From: an uncultured Clostridia bacterium
Lineage (GTDB): Bacteria; Bacillota; Clostridia; Oscillospirales; Acutalibacteraceae
Length of the DNA stretch: 30,423 nucleotides
Direction: 5' to 3'
Assembly (NCBI GenBank): GCA_944381295.1
Contig: CALWKP010000021.1
Span: 1-30,423 of the forward strand
Shown here: positions 16,852 through 25,360 of the stretch, in pieces
Layout: the number at the start of each line of letters is the position of its first letter
How positions within the stretch are numbered: position 1 is the first letter of the stretch
Notes under the pieces: generated by a model
What the model was told of the DNA's origin: nothing
Databases searched by the model: none
What the model saw: the letters and a program-made list of their open reading frames with translations, nothing else
Translations under genes and position numbers: made by a program

Positions 16852-17613
16852 TTATTCCCCTCCCAGATAGGCTGCGATTACCTTCGGGTTGCTCCGGATT
16901 TCTTCCGCGTTCCCCGTTGCAATAATCCTTCCATAATCCAGCACAACAATGCGTTCACAAATCCCCATCACAAAACTCATATCATGCTCGATCAGCAGAA
17001 TGGATACTTCAAAATTCTTTTTAATGGAGAGGATCGTTTCCATCAATTCCTGTGTCTCTGTCGGGTTCATTCCAGCTGCCGGTTCGTCCAGCAGCAATAC
17101 TTTTGGATTTGTGGCCAGCGCCCGGGCAATTTCCAGTTTTCGCTGCTGGCCGTACGGAAGATTCTTTGCATACGCATCGCTGAATTCATCCAGCCCGAAC
17201 ATCTTTAGCAGTTCATGACCACGTTCGGTACGCTCTTTTTCTTCCTTCCAATAGGACGGCAGACGCAATACGCCCGATAAGGCGGAATATTTCATTTCGC
17301 TGTTCATCGCCGTTTTGACGTTATCAATCACCGAAACATCTTTAAATAACCGGATATTCTGGAACGTCCTTGCAATTCCGCTTTGATTGATCTGATAGGT
17401 TTTTTTCCCGACAATATTCTTCCCTTCCAGCTCAATAGTACCTTCTGTTGGAAGATATACCCCTGTGAGAAGATTGAACACGGTTGTTTTTCCGGCTCCA
17501 TTGGGGCCAATCAGTCCCATAATCTCCCCTTTTTCCAACGAGAATTCCACGCCTTCCAGCGCACGAAGTCCACCGAAAGTAATCCCCAGATTTTTTGCTA
17601 CCAGTAAACTCAC
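16852..17613 (-). CDS. livG: Branched-chain amino acid ABC transporter, ATP-binding protein LivG
   Basis: The second ATPase of the importer, 253 residues. It has Walker A GPNGAGKTTVFN, the LivG-typical signature region LPYGQQRKLEIARAL, Walker B VLLLDEPAAGMNP and H-loop LLIEHDMSFVM. It pairs with LivF beneath the LivH/LivM membrane pair. The frame is open to a GTG at 17622, which overlaps the livM stop as GTGA but has its Shine-Dalgarno directly adjacent. The GTG at 17613 is nine bases from GGGGA and gives the usual N-terminus MSLLVAKNLGITFGG, so I prefer it. Either way, translation is coupled to livM. Confidence 0.95.
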   Translation of the reverse strand: MSLLVAKNLGITFGGLRALEGVEFSLEKGEIMGLIGPNGAGKTTVFNLLTGVYLPTEGTIELEGKNIVGKKTYQINQSGIARTFQNIRLFKDVSVIDNVKTAMNSEMKYSALSGVLRLPSYWKEEKERTERGHELLKMFGLDEFSDAYAKNLPYGQQRKLEIARALATNPKVLLLDEPAAGMNPTETQELMETILSIKKNFEVSILLIEHDMSFVMGICERIVVLDYGRIIATGNAEEIRSNPKVIAAYLGGE

Positions 17614-17618
17614 GGCGG

Positions 17619-18647
17619 TCACTCCCCTTTCTGTGCCAGACGGTCTTTCGAAGTCATCTTTTTCAGCTTATCCAAAAATCCTGCTCCGGAAAATTCTGCA
17701 CGTCCAAGCAAACCAGTCGGCCGGAACAGCATTACGATAATCAATACCACCGAATACAGCAGCATCCTGTAATTCGCGAGGTCGCCCGGCAGCATCCGCA
17801 GGACTTCCGGTAAGAAGGTAAGGACAATCGCCGCCAGGATAGAACCGGTAATAGAACCCATACCACCCAGAACTACCATGACCAGGATCTCCACAGAACG
17901 GTTGAAATCAAATTTTGCTGGATCAATAATGCCGATATGATGAGCATAAAGCCCGCCGGCAACACCAGCGATAAATGCTGCAATCACAAACGCGAGAAGC
18001 TTATAATAAGTAGTATGGATTCCGGATGCCTCGGCCGCGATTTCATCCTCACGGATTGCGATGACCGCACGTCCATGACGAGAACGTCCGAAGGTAAACA
18101 TGGCAAAAATCACAATCACTGCAATAAAAAATACATAAGTAAACATGACTGTTGGATTCCCGCTATTATTCAGCGACTGAATTCCAGACAGACCTTTTGC
18201 ACCATTGGTGATTTCCAGGTTATTTGCAATGACACGGATGATCTCGCCGAAACCTAACGTAATAATCGCGAGGTAGTCGCCCTTTAACCGCAATGCTGGT
18301 ACGCCGATCACGATGCCGAACACTGCCGCCACAATTCCGGAAAACAATAAGCCAATCGGAAATGCAATCTGAAGCGGGATACCGCTCATTTTTGTAAACA
18401 GACCGGCTGCATAGCCTCCTACCAGCATAAATCCTGCATGTCCCAACACCAGCTGTCCTAACAGGCCCGTCACCAAGTTCAAACTGACTGCCAAAATCAC
18501 GTTGATACATGCCAGTGTAATAATATCCGAATAGTACCGGTTAATCACACCGGTAAAAATCAGCACTTCCAGTACCAGATAGAGGACTGCAACGCCTATT
18601 ATATTTACGAGATACCCCATACGGGTCTTATTTTTCAATCCAGGCAT
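17619..18647 (-). CDS. livM: Branched-chain amino acid ABC transporter, permease LivM
   Basis: A 342-residue inner-membrane permease with about nine hydrophobic segments. The LivM/LivH family loop is visible (GFGEIIRVIANNLEITNGAKGLSGI), as is the coupling region REDEIAAEASGI followed by YKLLAFVIAAFIAGVAGGLYA. It forms the translocation pore with LivH. ATG at 18647 lies three bases after the livH stop, with GAAGGTG upstream. Ends with a basic hydrophilic tail and overlaps the open frame of livG. Sequence shows no disruption. Confidence 0.96.
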   Translation of the reverse strand: MPGLKNKTRMGYLVNIIGVAVLYLVLEVLIFTGVINRYYSDIITLACINVILAVSLNLVTGLLGQLVLGHAGFMLVGGYAAGLFTKMSGIPLQIAFPIGLLFSGIVAAVFGIVIGVPALRLKGDYLAIITLGFGEIIRVIANNLEITNGAKGLSGIQSLNNSGNPTVMFTYVFFIAVIVIFAMFTFGRSRHGRAVIAIREDEIAAEASGIHTTYYKLLAFVIAAFIAGVAGGLYAHHIGIIDPAKFDFNRSVEILVMVVLGGMGSITGSILAAIVLTFLPEVLRMLPGDLANYRMLLYSVVLIIVMLFRPTGLLGRAEFSGAGFLDKLKKMTSKDRLAQKGE

Positions 18648-18650
18648 GCA

Positions 18651-19532
18651 TTACACCTTCTCCCTGATATTTTTGCCAAGCAATCCAGCAGGTTTTACCA
18701 AAAGAACAATAATCAAAATTGCGAATACCACCGCATCGGTAAGGTTACTGCTGATATAGGCGCTTGTTAAACTTTCTGCAACACCTAAAATATATCCGCC
18801 AAGCATCGCGCCCGGAATATTTCCGATTCCGCCAAGCACTGCGGCTACAAAAGCTTTCAATCCTAACAGCGCGCCCATCGTTGGCTTGATCTGAGGATAC
18901 GTATTACAATAAAGCACCGCACCAACCGCAGCCAAAGCCGAACCAATGGCAAATGTAAATGCAATCGTATGGTTAGTATTAATTCCCATCAGCTTTGCTG
19001 CATCCGCATCTTCAGAAGTTGCGCGCATCGCTTTGCCGATTTTCGTCTTGTTGACAAGTGTTTGCAGGCCAACCATCATAACGATGGAAGTGAGGATATT
19101 CAGCGTAGTAGACGAGGAAAGTTCCAGAGAACCTAGCATCACAGGATTGAAATCAAAAAGCTTTGGCATCGACTGTGCCTGAGAGCCAAAGATCGCCTGG
19201 AACAGGTTCTGCAGGAAAATACTGACGCCAATCGCGGTAATCAGCAGTGAAATGCGTGGGGCGCCATGCACCAGCAACCGCCGGTAAGCAATGCGTTCAA
19301 TAAATACGCCCGCAAACGCACAGAATATCAGCGAACCGATGACCGCGGCCCAAAGCGGCATCCCTAGCATGGCAAGGATGACGTAAACGATATACGCGCC
19401 CACCATAATGATGTCCCCATGCGCAAAGTTAATCAACTGCACAATTCCGTATACCATGCTGTATCCCAACGCAATCAGCGCATAGATACTTCCGATACCG
19501 AGCCCGTTTAATATCTGTGTTACAAAATCCAT
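18651..19532 (-). CDS. livH: Branched-chain amino acid ABC transporter, permease LivH
   Basis: A 293-residue permease with about eight membrane segments. Typical LivH features are GIGSIYALIALGYSMVYGIVQLINFAHGD at residues 11-40 and the coupling segment SEDADAAKLMGINTNHTIAFTFAIG. The final stretch LLVKPAGLLGKNIREKV also matches the family. The ATG at 19532 follows GGAAGGTG by six bases; five extra codons upstream to 19547 include the ribosome binding site itself and are excluded. It is separated from livK by a hairpin (19592-19619), common in such operons where the binding protein must be made in excess. Confidence 0.96.
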   Translation of the reverse strand: MDFVTQILNGLGIGSIYALIALGYSMVYGIVQLINFAHGDIIMVGAYIVYVILAMLGMPLWAAVIGSLIFCAFAGVFIERIAYRRLLVHGAPRISLLITAIGVSIFLQNLFQAIFGSQAQSMPKLFDFNPVMLGSLELSSSTTLNILTSIVMMVGLQTLVNKTKIGKAMRATSEDADAAKLMGINTNHTIAFTFAIGSALAAVGAVLYCNTYPQIKPTMGALLGLKAFVAAVLGGIGNIPGAMLGGYILGVAESLTSAYISSNLTDAVVFAILIIVLLVKPAGLLGKNIREKV

Positions 19533-19591
19533 ACTGACACCTTCCAACCCTTCCCGTCCGCCATGGCGGTAAAATCCCCGGGATAATCCGA

Positions 19592-19619
19592 AAAGAGGGA
19601 GGACGAATCCACCCTCTTT
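19592..19619 (-). terminator. livK-livH intergenic hairpin (attenuating terminator)
   Basis: AAAGAGGGAGGA (19592-19603) and TCCACCCTCTTT (19608-19619) pair over 11 of 12 positions around CGAA. On the minus strand it is followed by TCGG after the stem's own TTTs, so the U tract is short. Placed 34 bases after the livK stop, it likely lets only part of transcription through into livHMGF and protects the livK mRNA 3' end. Confidence 0.7.
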
Positions 19620-19652
19620 CGATTTTCCATTTCTTCCTTTACAAGGGCTGCA

Positions 19653-20819
19653 TTACTGCATCTTGTAATTTTCCACAACCTTATATTTTCCGTCTTCAAT
19701 GGTCGTAATGACCGCTTCACGGACCGGGTTGCGGTTCTCGTCAAACGTTGTATTTCCGGTAAGGCCGTCATATTCCAAACCAGCCAGCGCTTCAATGATT
19801 GCGTTGGAATCCGTGGACCCTGCCTTATCGATTGCAGCAGCCATCATACCCATCGCGTCGTACCCCAAAACCGCAAACATATTTGCGTCGATACCATAAG
19901 TGTCACGATAGGTTTGCAGGAAATTCTGAAGATCTTCATCTTCACTTTCCGCGGAGTACTGGCTGCAGAAATAGCATCCTGTTACCGCGTCGAGATTTGA
20001 TTCATCCATCTGATCCAGAACGCCGTCCCATCCATCGCCGCCGAGCAGCTTTGCTGTGAGTCCGATTTCTTTTGCCTGTACTGCAATCAGGGCAACATCA
20101 CTGTAATATACCGGGATCAGCAGGACATCCGGATTCTCGCCCTTGATCTTTGTCAGCTGCGCTTTAAAATCCACACTCTTGGACGGATAAGATTCTTTCG
20201 CAACGACTTCCATTCCCAGTTCAGTTGCCTTTTCTTCAAACGCATCTGCGATACCGGTGGAATAATCGTCGCCATAATCATAGATAATCGCAACTTTCTG
20301 TGCGCCGAGTTTTTCCTGTGCATAGGACGCCATCAGCTGGCCCTGGAACGGGTCAATAAAGCATGCACGGAACACGTTGCTGCCTGCCGCTGTAATATCC
20401 GCTCCGGTGCCGGTCGCTGTAATCATCGGCATATTATCGGCAACAGACTTCTGTGCGACTGCAATTGTCGGCTTTGTGGTAACGTCACCAACCAGCGCAA
20501 CAATCTTGTCATCCTGCACCAATTTGTTATAAGCGTTGACCGCTTCTGTGGGATCGCCCTTTTCATCATAGCAAATATAGTCGATCTTTTTGCCGCCGAG
20601 AATGCCGCCCGCTTCATTGATTTCTTCTACTTTCAGCTTAATTGCGTTATCTACTGCGGTACCGTACTGAGAAACATCACCGGTCAGCGGAGCAAGCCCA
20701 CCGATTTTGACGGTATCTCCGGTATCGCCAGAGCCGCTGCTTGCTGATTCGGACTGGCAGCCAGCCAATGAGCAAACAAGCAAAGCTGCAGAGAGCAGCA
20801 TTGATAAAACACGTTTCAT
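19653..20819 (-). CDS. livK: Branched-chain amino acid ABC transporter, substrate-binding lipoprotein LivK/LivJ type
   Basis: A 388-residue extracytoplasmic binding protein of type I periplasmic-binding fold. It begins MKRVLSMLLSAALLVCSLAGC, a lipoprotein signal with lipobox LAGC and the lipid-modified cysteine at residue 21, then a Ser/Gly-rich spacer. Family signatures follow: KIGGLAPLTGDVSQYG, VGDVTTKPTIAVAQ, and YDYGDDYSTGIADAF. ATG at 20819 follows AGGAGG; an in-frame start at 20855 would add 12 residues ahead of the signal and is rejected. It delivers branched-chain amino acids (or a related amino acid or amide; specificity is not certain) to LivHM. Confidence 0.94.
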   Translation of the reverse strand: MKRVLSMLLSAALLVCSLAGCQSESASSGSGDTGDTVKIGGLAPLTGDVSQYGTAVDNAIKLKVEEINEAGGILGGKKIDYICYDEKGDPTEAVNAYNKLVQDDKIVALVGDVTTKPTIAVAQKSVADNMPMITATGTGADITAAGSNVFRACFIDPFQGQLMASYAQEKLGAQKVAIIYDYGDDYSTGIADAFEEKATELGMEVVAKESYPSKSVDFKAQLTKIKGENPDVLLIPVYYSDVALIAVQAKEIGLTAKLLGGDGWDGVLDQMDESNLDAVTGCYFCSQYSAESEDEDLQNFLQTYRDTYGIDANMFAVLGYDAMGMMAAAIDKAGSTDSNAIIEALAGLEYDGLTGNTTFDENRNPVREAVITTIEDGKYKVVENYKMQ

Positions 20820-20880
20820 GATAACCAACCTCCTAAAAGTACGCTTACTGTTCATCCATTTAACAAACTGAAGAACTGCC

Positions 20881-20911
20881 GCATTGCTTTAATAAAGCTT
20901 TACGGTAATGC
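20881..20911 (-). promoter_or_regulatory. Palindromic element in the livK leader
   Basis: GCTTTAATAAAGC (20886-20898) is a perfect six-base-arm palindrome, enclosed by GCATT (20881-20885) and AATGC (20907-20911). It lies between the predicted start of transcription (~20937) and the livK ATG, so it could be a downstream operator or an RNA hairpin. It does not match the CodY box. Confidence 0.4.
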
Positions 20912-20943
20912 GTATCAAACTCATCATTTTTTGGATTGCTTTG

Positions 20944-20972
20944 ATTATACTCCTCTGTTCATAAATTTGCAA
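20944..20972 (-). promoter_or_regulatory. SigA-type promoter of the livKHMGF operon
   Basis: On the minus strand TTGCAA (20967-20972), an exact 17-base spacer, then consensus TATAAT (20944-20949). Transcription should start near 20937, giving a leader of about 118 bases before livK. Confidence 0.85.
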
Positions 20973-21090
20973 CAAATTTACGAATGATATTTCATAAAAC
21001 TTGCAGAATCGTCTTATTCCACAATTTTGTTATTTTCACAAGCTCAAAAAACGCAAAATGCATAAATGTTGTTTCAAAATTGCAAAACCT

Positions 21091-21756
21091 TTATTTTCTT
21101 CTGTTCCATCGCGCGATAATCCTTTTGATCGGTATCCCTTGCCCTGCAAACATCAATTCATGCTCTGTCACGATATTTTCCGGGTCGCCCTGCGCATAAA
21201 GGTCGTTTGTCTGCGATAAAATCTCAAATCCTGTTTCTGTAAGATATCTTTGCGTTGCAAGATACAAGTCCGTATTATCCGTCTTAAACCAGATTTCACC
21301 GCCATCCTGTAAAAAGGTTTGATACTTTTCCAGCTGTCTTGTATGCGTCAGCCGCTTTTTATGATGCTTTCCTTTCGGCCACGGATTGCAAAAATTGATA
21401 TACAGCCGTTCCACCTGGTCCTTTTCTTCCAGGATTTCTGTCACTCGTTCAATATCGAACGCCGTCAATGCGATATTGTCCGCCATGCGTCCCTCTTCCC
21501 CGCATGCCTGCTCAATATTCCGCCGCGCACTGCCGAGCACATCCATGCTCAGGTCAATCCCCAGATAATTGATTGCAGGATTCCGGCGCACGATCTCCGC
21601 CGTAAAGACTCCTTTCCCGCATCCTAATTCTACATGGAATGGGCCGCGCCTGGGAAACCATTCCTGCCATTTCCCTTTCAATGCCTGCGGTTCTTCAATA
21701 AAGTACGGACACTCTGCCAATTCCGGCCTAGCCCATGCTTTTTTTCTCATTCTCAT
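21091..21756 (-). CDS. trmB: tRNA (guanine-N7-)-methyltransferase
   Basis: A 221-residue class I SAM-dependent methyltransferase that makes m7G46 in the variable loop of tRNA. The SAM-binding motif is VELGCGKGVFTAEI near residue 42, followed by YLGIDLSMDVL. The TrmB-specific INFCNPWPKGKHHKKRLTH lies near residue 120, and FKTDNTDLY near residue 158 is the conserved TD pair region. Length is normal. The ATG at 21756 overlaps the stop of a 13-codon leader ORF by ATGA, so its translation may be coupled. A second ATG two codons later is equally possible. Neighbours (livK promoter, PTS gene) are unrelated. Confidence 0.96.
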   Translation of the reverse strand: MRMRKKAWARPELAECPYFIEEPQALKGKWQEWFPRRGPFHVELGCGKGVFTAEIVRRNPAINYLGIDLSMDVLGSARRNIEQACGEEGRMADNIALTAFDIERVTEILEEKDQVERLYINFCNPWPKGKHHKKRLTHTRQLEKYQTFLQDGGEIWFKTDNTDLYLATQRYLTETGFEILSQTNDLYAQGDPENIVTEHELMFAGQGIPIKRIIARWNRRK

Positions 21757-21794
21757 CTCTTTTTCTCCTCATCTTCCGTATCATATAACGCCAT
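21753..21794 (-). CDS. Possible 13-residue leader peptide upstream of trmB
   Basis: ATG at 21792-21794 preceded by TAGGAGTAAAG, then MALYDTEDEEKKR and TGA. The stop overlaps the trmB ATG as ATGA, and the trmB ribosome binding site (GAGGAG) lies inside this ORF. That is the layout of a translationally coupled upstream ORF. It could instead be a chance frame, since the codons for EDEEKK are dictated by the purine-rich ribosome binding site region. Function of the peptide, if any, is unknown. Confidence 0.4.
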   Translation of the reverse strand: MALYDTEDEEKKR

Positions 21795-21911
21795 CTTTAC
21801 TCCTATTTTATCAAAAATTCGTTCAAATCGCACTTCTTTTCTTGCTAAACAGCAGTTTTCGGCTTTCCTGCACACTTTTCCCTCAAGATCTCTTTTTCTT
21901 TTCTACAAGCT

Positions 21912-21939
21912 TACGCCCCGGAGCTTCCTCCGGGGCGTA
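21912..21939 (-). terminator. Strong hairpin after the PTS EIIC gene
   Basis: TACGCCCCGGAG (21912-21923) pairs exactly with CTCCGGGGCGTA (21928-21939) around CTTC (GAAG on the minus strand). It lies 18 bases after the stop of the minus-strand permease gene. The minus-strand sequence afterward (AGCTTGTAGAAAAG) has no T run, so termination relies mostly on the 12-bp GC-rich stem. Confidence 0.7.
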
Positions 21940-21956
21940 CTTCCTTTTCCTCAACT

Positions 21957-22991
21957 TTATATGCTCAGCTTCATATCTCCGTCACGCACCCATCCGATCC
22001 GGCGCAGCACCCAATCGAACAGCAGCGTCAGGATCGCGGGGGCTATAAAATGCATCAGCGCTACTTCCAGCAGGATCTGCCAATCCGGCATACTCCCTGC
22101 CATCGCTGCAAATGCGCCAAACTGTCCTACTAACCCGCTTGTCCCCATTCCTGCACCGGACGCAGTATTCGTCATGCCAAACACACAGGTCGATATCGGC
22201 CCCAAGACCGCACTGGCCAGTGTTGGGGCTATCCAGATTTGAGGACGACGCATGATGTTCCCAAACTGAAGCATCGATGTCCCGATCCCCTGGGAGACCA
22301 GTCCGCCCCATCCGTTTTCCCGGAAACTGGCAACTGCAAATCCAATCATCTGGGCAGAACAACCTACTACCGCAGCGCCTGCCGCAATCCCATCGAGATC
22401 CAACATGATGCACAGTGCCGCAGAACTAATCGGAGCAGTCAACACCATGCCTACGATCACAGACACCAGGATTCCCATCGGGAACGGGGAAAGTTCCGTT
22501 GCCTGGTTGATGACAGCGCCAAGTCCCGCCATCACACTCTGGACACCGGGTCCTACCAACTGACCCGCAATACTTCCGGACACCACTGTAACAATCGGGG
22601 TCAGGATAATATCCACCTTTGTTTTCCCGCTGACAAGGCGCGCAATTTCCGTCCCAAAAACAGCCGCAATATAGGCACCAACCGGCCCCCCTGCATCGTA
22701 ACCAAAGGCACCACACACAACACAGGAAAAAATCACCAGCGGTTTGGCCTTTAATCCCCAGGCAACCGCCGCGCCAATCGCCGACCCCACCACCGGGGAT
22801 GACGCCGACGCCACTTCAGAATAGGGCGCTAAAAATGACAAAAATGGGATCTGGGAAAGCTGTGACAAAATCAGACCGATAATCAGCGAAGAAAACAGTC
22901 CCAAGGCCATCGCGCTCATTGCATCAATGAAATACCGCTTGAACAATTTCTTTACCAGTTCCCACGCTTTACTTCCTGTAACCTTTTCCAT
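21957..22991 (-). CDS. PTS transporter subunit IIC-like permease (orphan)
   Basis: A 344-residue polytopic membrane protein with about nine glycine/alanine-rich helices. It resembles the EIIC family found alone in many Firmicutes (PTS_EIIC_2-like), for example in GLFSSLIIGLILSQLSQI, GPVGAYIAAVFGTEIARLVSGKTKVDIILTP, and the C-terminal FGMTNTASGAGMGTSGLVGQ. No EIIA or EIIB gene lies nearby, so a classical phosphotransferase role is unproven and the substrate is unknown. ATG at 22991 is seven bases from GGAGGAG. The frame is open 17 codons further upstream but runs into the cupin gene. A cupin gene lies 34 bases upstream on the same strand, suggesting an operon and a small carbohydrate-like substrate. 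Confidence 0.8.
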   Translation of the reverse strand: MEKVTGSKAWELVKKLFKRYFIDAMSAMALGLFSSLIIGLILSQLSQIPFLSFLAPYSEVASASSPVVGSAIGAAVAWGLKAKPLVIFSCVVCGAFGYDAGGPVGAYIAAVFGTEIARLVSGKTKVDIILTPIVTVVSGSIAGQLVGPGVQSVMAGLGAVINQATELSPFPMGILVSVIVGMVLTAPISSAALCIMLDLDGIAAGAAVVGCSAQMIGFAVASFRENGWGGLVSQGIGTSMLQFGNIMRRPQIWIAPTLASAVLGPISTCVFGMTNTASGAGMGTSGLVGQFGAFAAMAGSMPDWQILLEVALMHFIAPAILTLLFDWVLRRIGWVRDGDMKLSI

Positions 22992-23025
22992 TGTAATCTC
23001 CTCCGTTCTCTTTCCCCCGGACTTC

Positions 23026-23385
23026 TTACTTTTCCTTTCCAAAAATAATCAGTGCCATCAATACCAGATCGTCCGCACCGGTATTCTCCAATCCGTGACC
23101 GTATCCGTCACCTGTATAAGTACAATCCCCTGCATGTACCGGCAGTAAGGTGCCGTTGTCGTTATAAACCCCTTCCCCGGATAAGAAAAAATATGTCTCG
23201 CTCTCTCCATGATGTTCATGGTATCCCAGGGAACTTCCGGGTGTCACCGTCACCCGCGCATACATTCCACATTTCCCATCCAGTTCCTTTTCCCCTAAAA
23301 GGCGTTCGATCTTTACTTGACCCTTTCCGCCCCTCATACCTTCCACGACTTGGATTTCCCTCTGTCCGTTTGAAGTCATCTCCAT
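23026..23385 (-). CDS. Small cupin-domain protein
   Basis: A 119-residue single-domain cupin. Motif 1 is visible as GYHEHHGESETYFFLSGEGVYNDNG (metal-ligand histidines and glutamate around residues 58-66), and motif 2 around AGDCTYTGDGYGHGLENTG. Such proteins are often sugar isomerases, small-molecule binders or oxygenases; the specific role is not recognisable. Two starts are close together, ATG 23385 and ATG 23379. The first has GGAG nine bases upstream, the second GAGG seven bases upstream. The open frame upstream to 23433 lacks a ribosome binding site. Probably co-transcribed with the downstream PTS-type permease (34-base gap), so it may act on the same substrate. Confidence 0.85.
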   Translation of the reverse strand: MEMTSNGQREIQVVEGMRGGKGQVKIERLLGEKELDGKCGMYARVTVTPGSSLGYHEHHGESETYFFLSGEGVYNDNGTLLPVHAGDCTYTGDGYGHGLENTGADDLVLMALIIFGKEK

Positions 23386-23570
23386 CCCTCGATTCTCCAA
23401 ATTTTGATACGATTTTATCACGGTAAAGCACAATATTCAATTCCCCTTGTACAAAATCCGCAAAGGCAACAATTTCCCCATTTCCTCTTTCAACTTCTCG
23501 TTAAAAATATCGAATAATCATACCTTCATTCCCATAATAAGGCTGCGCTGTCAGATTTTCGAAGTTCTTT

Positions 23571-24191
23571 CTAAGTATTTTTCAACAAAATGATCTCCAT
23601 CAGATTTTCCAGTTTTCTGCAAGCTCTGCCACATTCTGCCAGCCTGAAAAAGATTCCTGACCAGGCAACTACTTCTATCGGTACAGAACAATCCTTGTAT
23701 AACCGTTTCATCGTCTTATGGTACAACATCTGTCCCTTTTCCCGCAATTCTGTGATTTGCCGCACCTTCTGGAACACTCTTTCCGGTTTTTGAAAATTTT
23801 CCAACTGGCCGATCATCCGTTCCATGGCACCACAGATTTCCAGGATATTTTGTGTAAACATCATTGTTTCCGTGCGCAGTTTTGTTGGGCAATACTGCGC
23901 AATTGCTTCCGCAGCATCCTGGATGGTCTGCGTTACCCCGACAATCCCCTGTGCAGCCGAAACGATATCCTCCCGTTCCATGGGAGGGACAAATTCCTTT
24001 TGCAGTTTCCAGAAAACGTCCCGCTTCCTGGCCTCTGATTCCTGCACGATCTCCGTAATTTGTTTCCTGACTTCTTCCAAAAGTTCCGGCCGGAACCTTT
24101 CCGCCATCTGATGGAAACATTCTGCTGCATATCTGGAACGACTGGCAAGAAATTTAAGCTCGTCAAAATATCCGCTGCGCTTTGCCGCCAT
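23571..24191 (-). CDS. DUF47 family protein, PhoU-like partner of a PiT transporter
   Basis: A 206-residue, all-helical, highly charged protein of the DUF47/PhoU-related family. It starts KRSGYFDELKFLASRSRYAAE and has the family pattern of long helices with heptad character. In many bacteria DUF47 genes lie next to PiT phosphate transporters and are thought to control them. Here the gene begins 15 bases after the PiT stop, with GGGGAG before its ATG, so the two form one operon. It is cytoplasmic, with no signal or membrane segment. Biochemical function is inferred from context only. Confidence 0.88.
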   Translation of the reverse strand: MAAKRSGYFDELKFLASRSRYAAECFHQMAERFRPELLEEVRKQITEIVQESEARKRDVFWKLQKEFVPPMEREDIVSAAQGIVGVTQTIQDAAEAIAQYCPTKLRTETMMFTQNILEICGAMERMIGQLENFQKPERVFQKVRQITELREKGQMLYHKTMKRLYKDCSVPIEVVAWSGIFFRLAECGRACRKLENLMEIILLKNT

Positions 24192-24206
24192 GTTTTCTCC
24201 CCTTCC

Positions 24207-25253
24207 TTAGAATATCCAGAGAAATAACCGTGCCATTAGATATCCCACCAGCCCGCAACCGGGAAACGTCAATCCCCAGGTGAGTACCATCTCCCACGCA
24301 ATTCCCCAGTTGACGGCAGAAATTCTCCTCGCAGCCCCCACTCCCATGACCGCTGCCGTCTTGGTATGGGTCGTGCTTACCGGCGCACCACTCAGCGAAG
24401 AAACAAACAAGCATCCCGCTGCCGCCATATCTGCGGCAAACCCCTGATAACGTTCCATATGTACCAGCTTCATCCCCACCGCCTTCATAATACGATAACC
24501 TCCAATGGACGTTCCCAACGCCATTGTTGCGGAACATAATCCCATCAACCACAGTGGAATTTCAAAAAAAACTATATCTTCTCTCCCCTGCGCCAGACTG
24601 ACGCCGAGCAGAAAAATCCCCATAAACTTCTGTCCATCCTGCGCGCCATGCATAAACGCCATGGCTGCTCCTCCGACGATCTGCCCTCCCTGAAAAAAAC
24701 GCATGCTTTTTCGCCGGTCACTATGACGAAAAAGAAATTCTATCGCTTTTGCTGCCGCCCATCCCATCACAAATCCCAGGAATGTCGAGAGCACTAACCC
24801 ATAAAGAACTTTCCCCCATTCTTCTGCACGGATTCCCTCGATACCTCCGTGCAGAGCCACCGCCGCACCGGAAACACCGGCAATCAACGCGTGGCTTTCA
24901 CTGGTGGGGATCCCAAATTTCCATGCAAACGCCGCCCAGACCACTACGGCAAACAATGCCGCGCACAAAGCGACGGACGCTTCCTGGGGATCCCCATGAA
25001 AATCCGCAATATGATATACGGTTTCTGCTACGGTTCTGTTCACAAATGTCATAAAAAGGACTCCCAAAAAATTGAACACCGCTGCCATGACGACTGCTGC
25101 CCGCGGACTCATGGAACGGGTGGAAACACAAGTTGCGATTGCGTTGGGAGCATCTGTCCATCCGTTCACCAAAATAACTGCCAAAGTCAAGACCACAGTG
25201 ATACAAAGCGCTGGTTGCTGCACAAGATGTAAGAAAAAATCCTGTATTTCCAC
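24207..25253 (-). CDS. Inorganic phosphate transporter, PiT family
   Basis: A 348-residue membrane permease with ten or so helices. It contains two inverted PiT repeats marked by NGWTDAPNAIATCVSTRSMSPRAAV (residues ~30-54) and MHGAQDGQKFMGIFLLG (~202-218), plus SGAPVSTTHTKTAAVMGVG in the C-terminal half. It imports phosphate driven by an ion gradient. It starts with GTG at 25253, ten bases after AAGGAG. First gene of an operon with the DUF47 partner. With the symporter at 5974-7624, this makes two phosphate importers of different families within 20 kb. Confidence 0.94.
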   Translation of the reverse strand: MEIQDFFLHLVQQPALCITVVLTLAVILVNGWTDAPNAIATCVSTRSMSPRAAVVMAAVFNFLGVLFMTFVNRTVAETVYHIADFHGDPQEASVALCAALFAVVVWAAFAWKFGIPTSESHALIAGVSGAAVALHGGIEGIRAEEWGKVLYGLVLSTFLGFVMGWAAAKAIEFLFRHSDRRKSMRFFQGGQIVGGAAMAFMHGAQDGQKFMGIFLLGVSLAQGREDIVFFEIPLWLMGLCSATMALGTSIGGYRIMKAVGMKLVHMERYQGFAADMAAAGCLFVSSLSGAPVSTTHTKTAAVMGVGAARRISAVNWGIAWEMVLTWGLTFPGCGLVGYLMARLFLWIF

Positions 25254-25360
25254 GTTTGGAACGCTCCTTTCCGTTTTTTCTTTTTGATTTCAATAAAATT
25301 GAATTTTTCCTTTCGGATACTTCCCGCATTCCGGCATATACTGTACCTGAGGTGATATTT

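Noticed and set aside
20881..20911. CodY box in front of livK
   Set aside because: The palindrome GCTTTAATAAAGC does not fit the AATTTTCWGAAAATT consensus, and no other close match was found in the leader.
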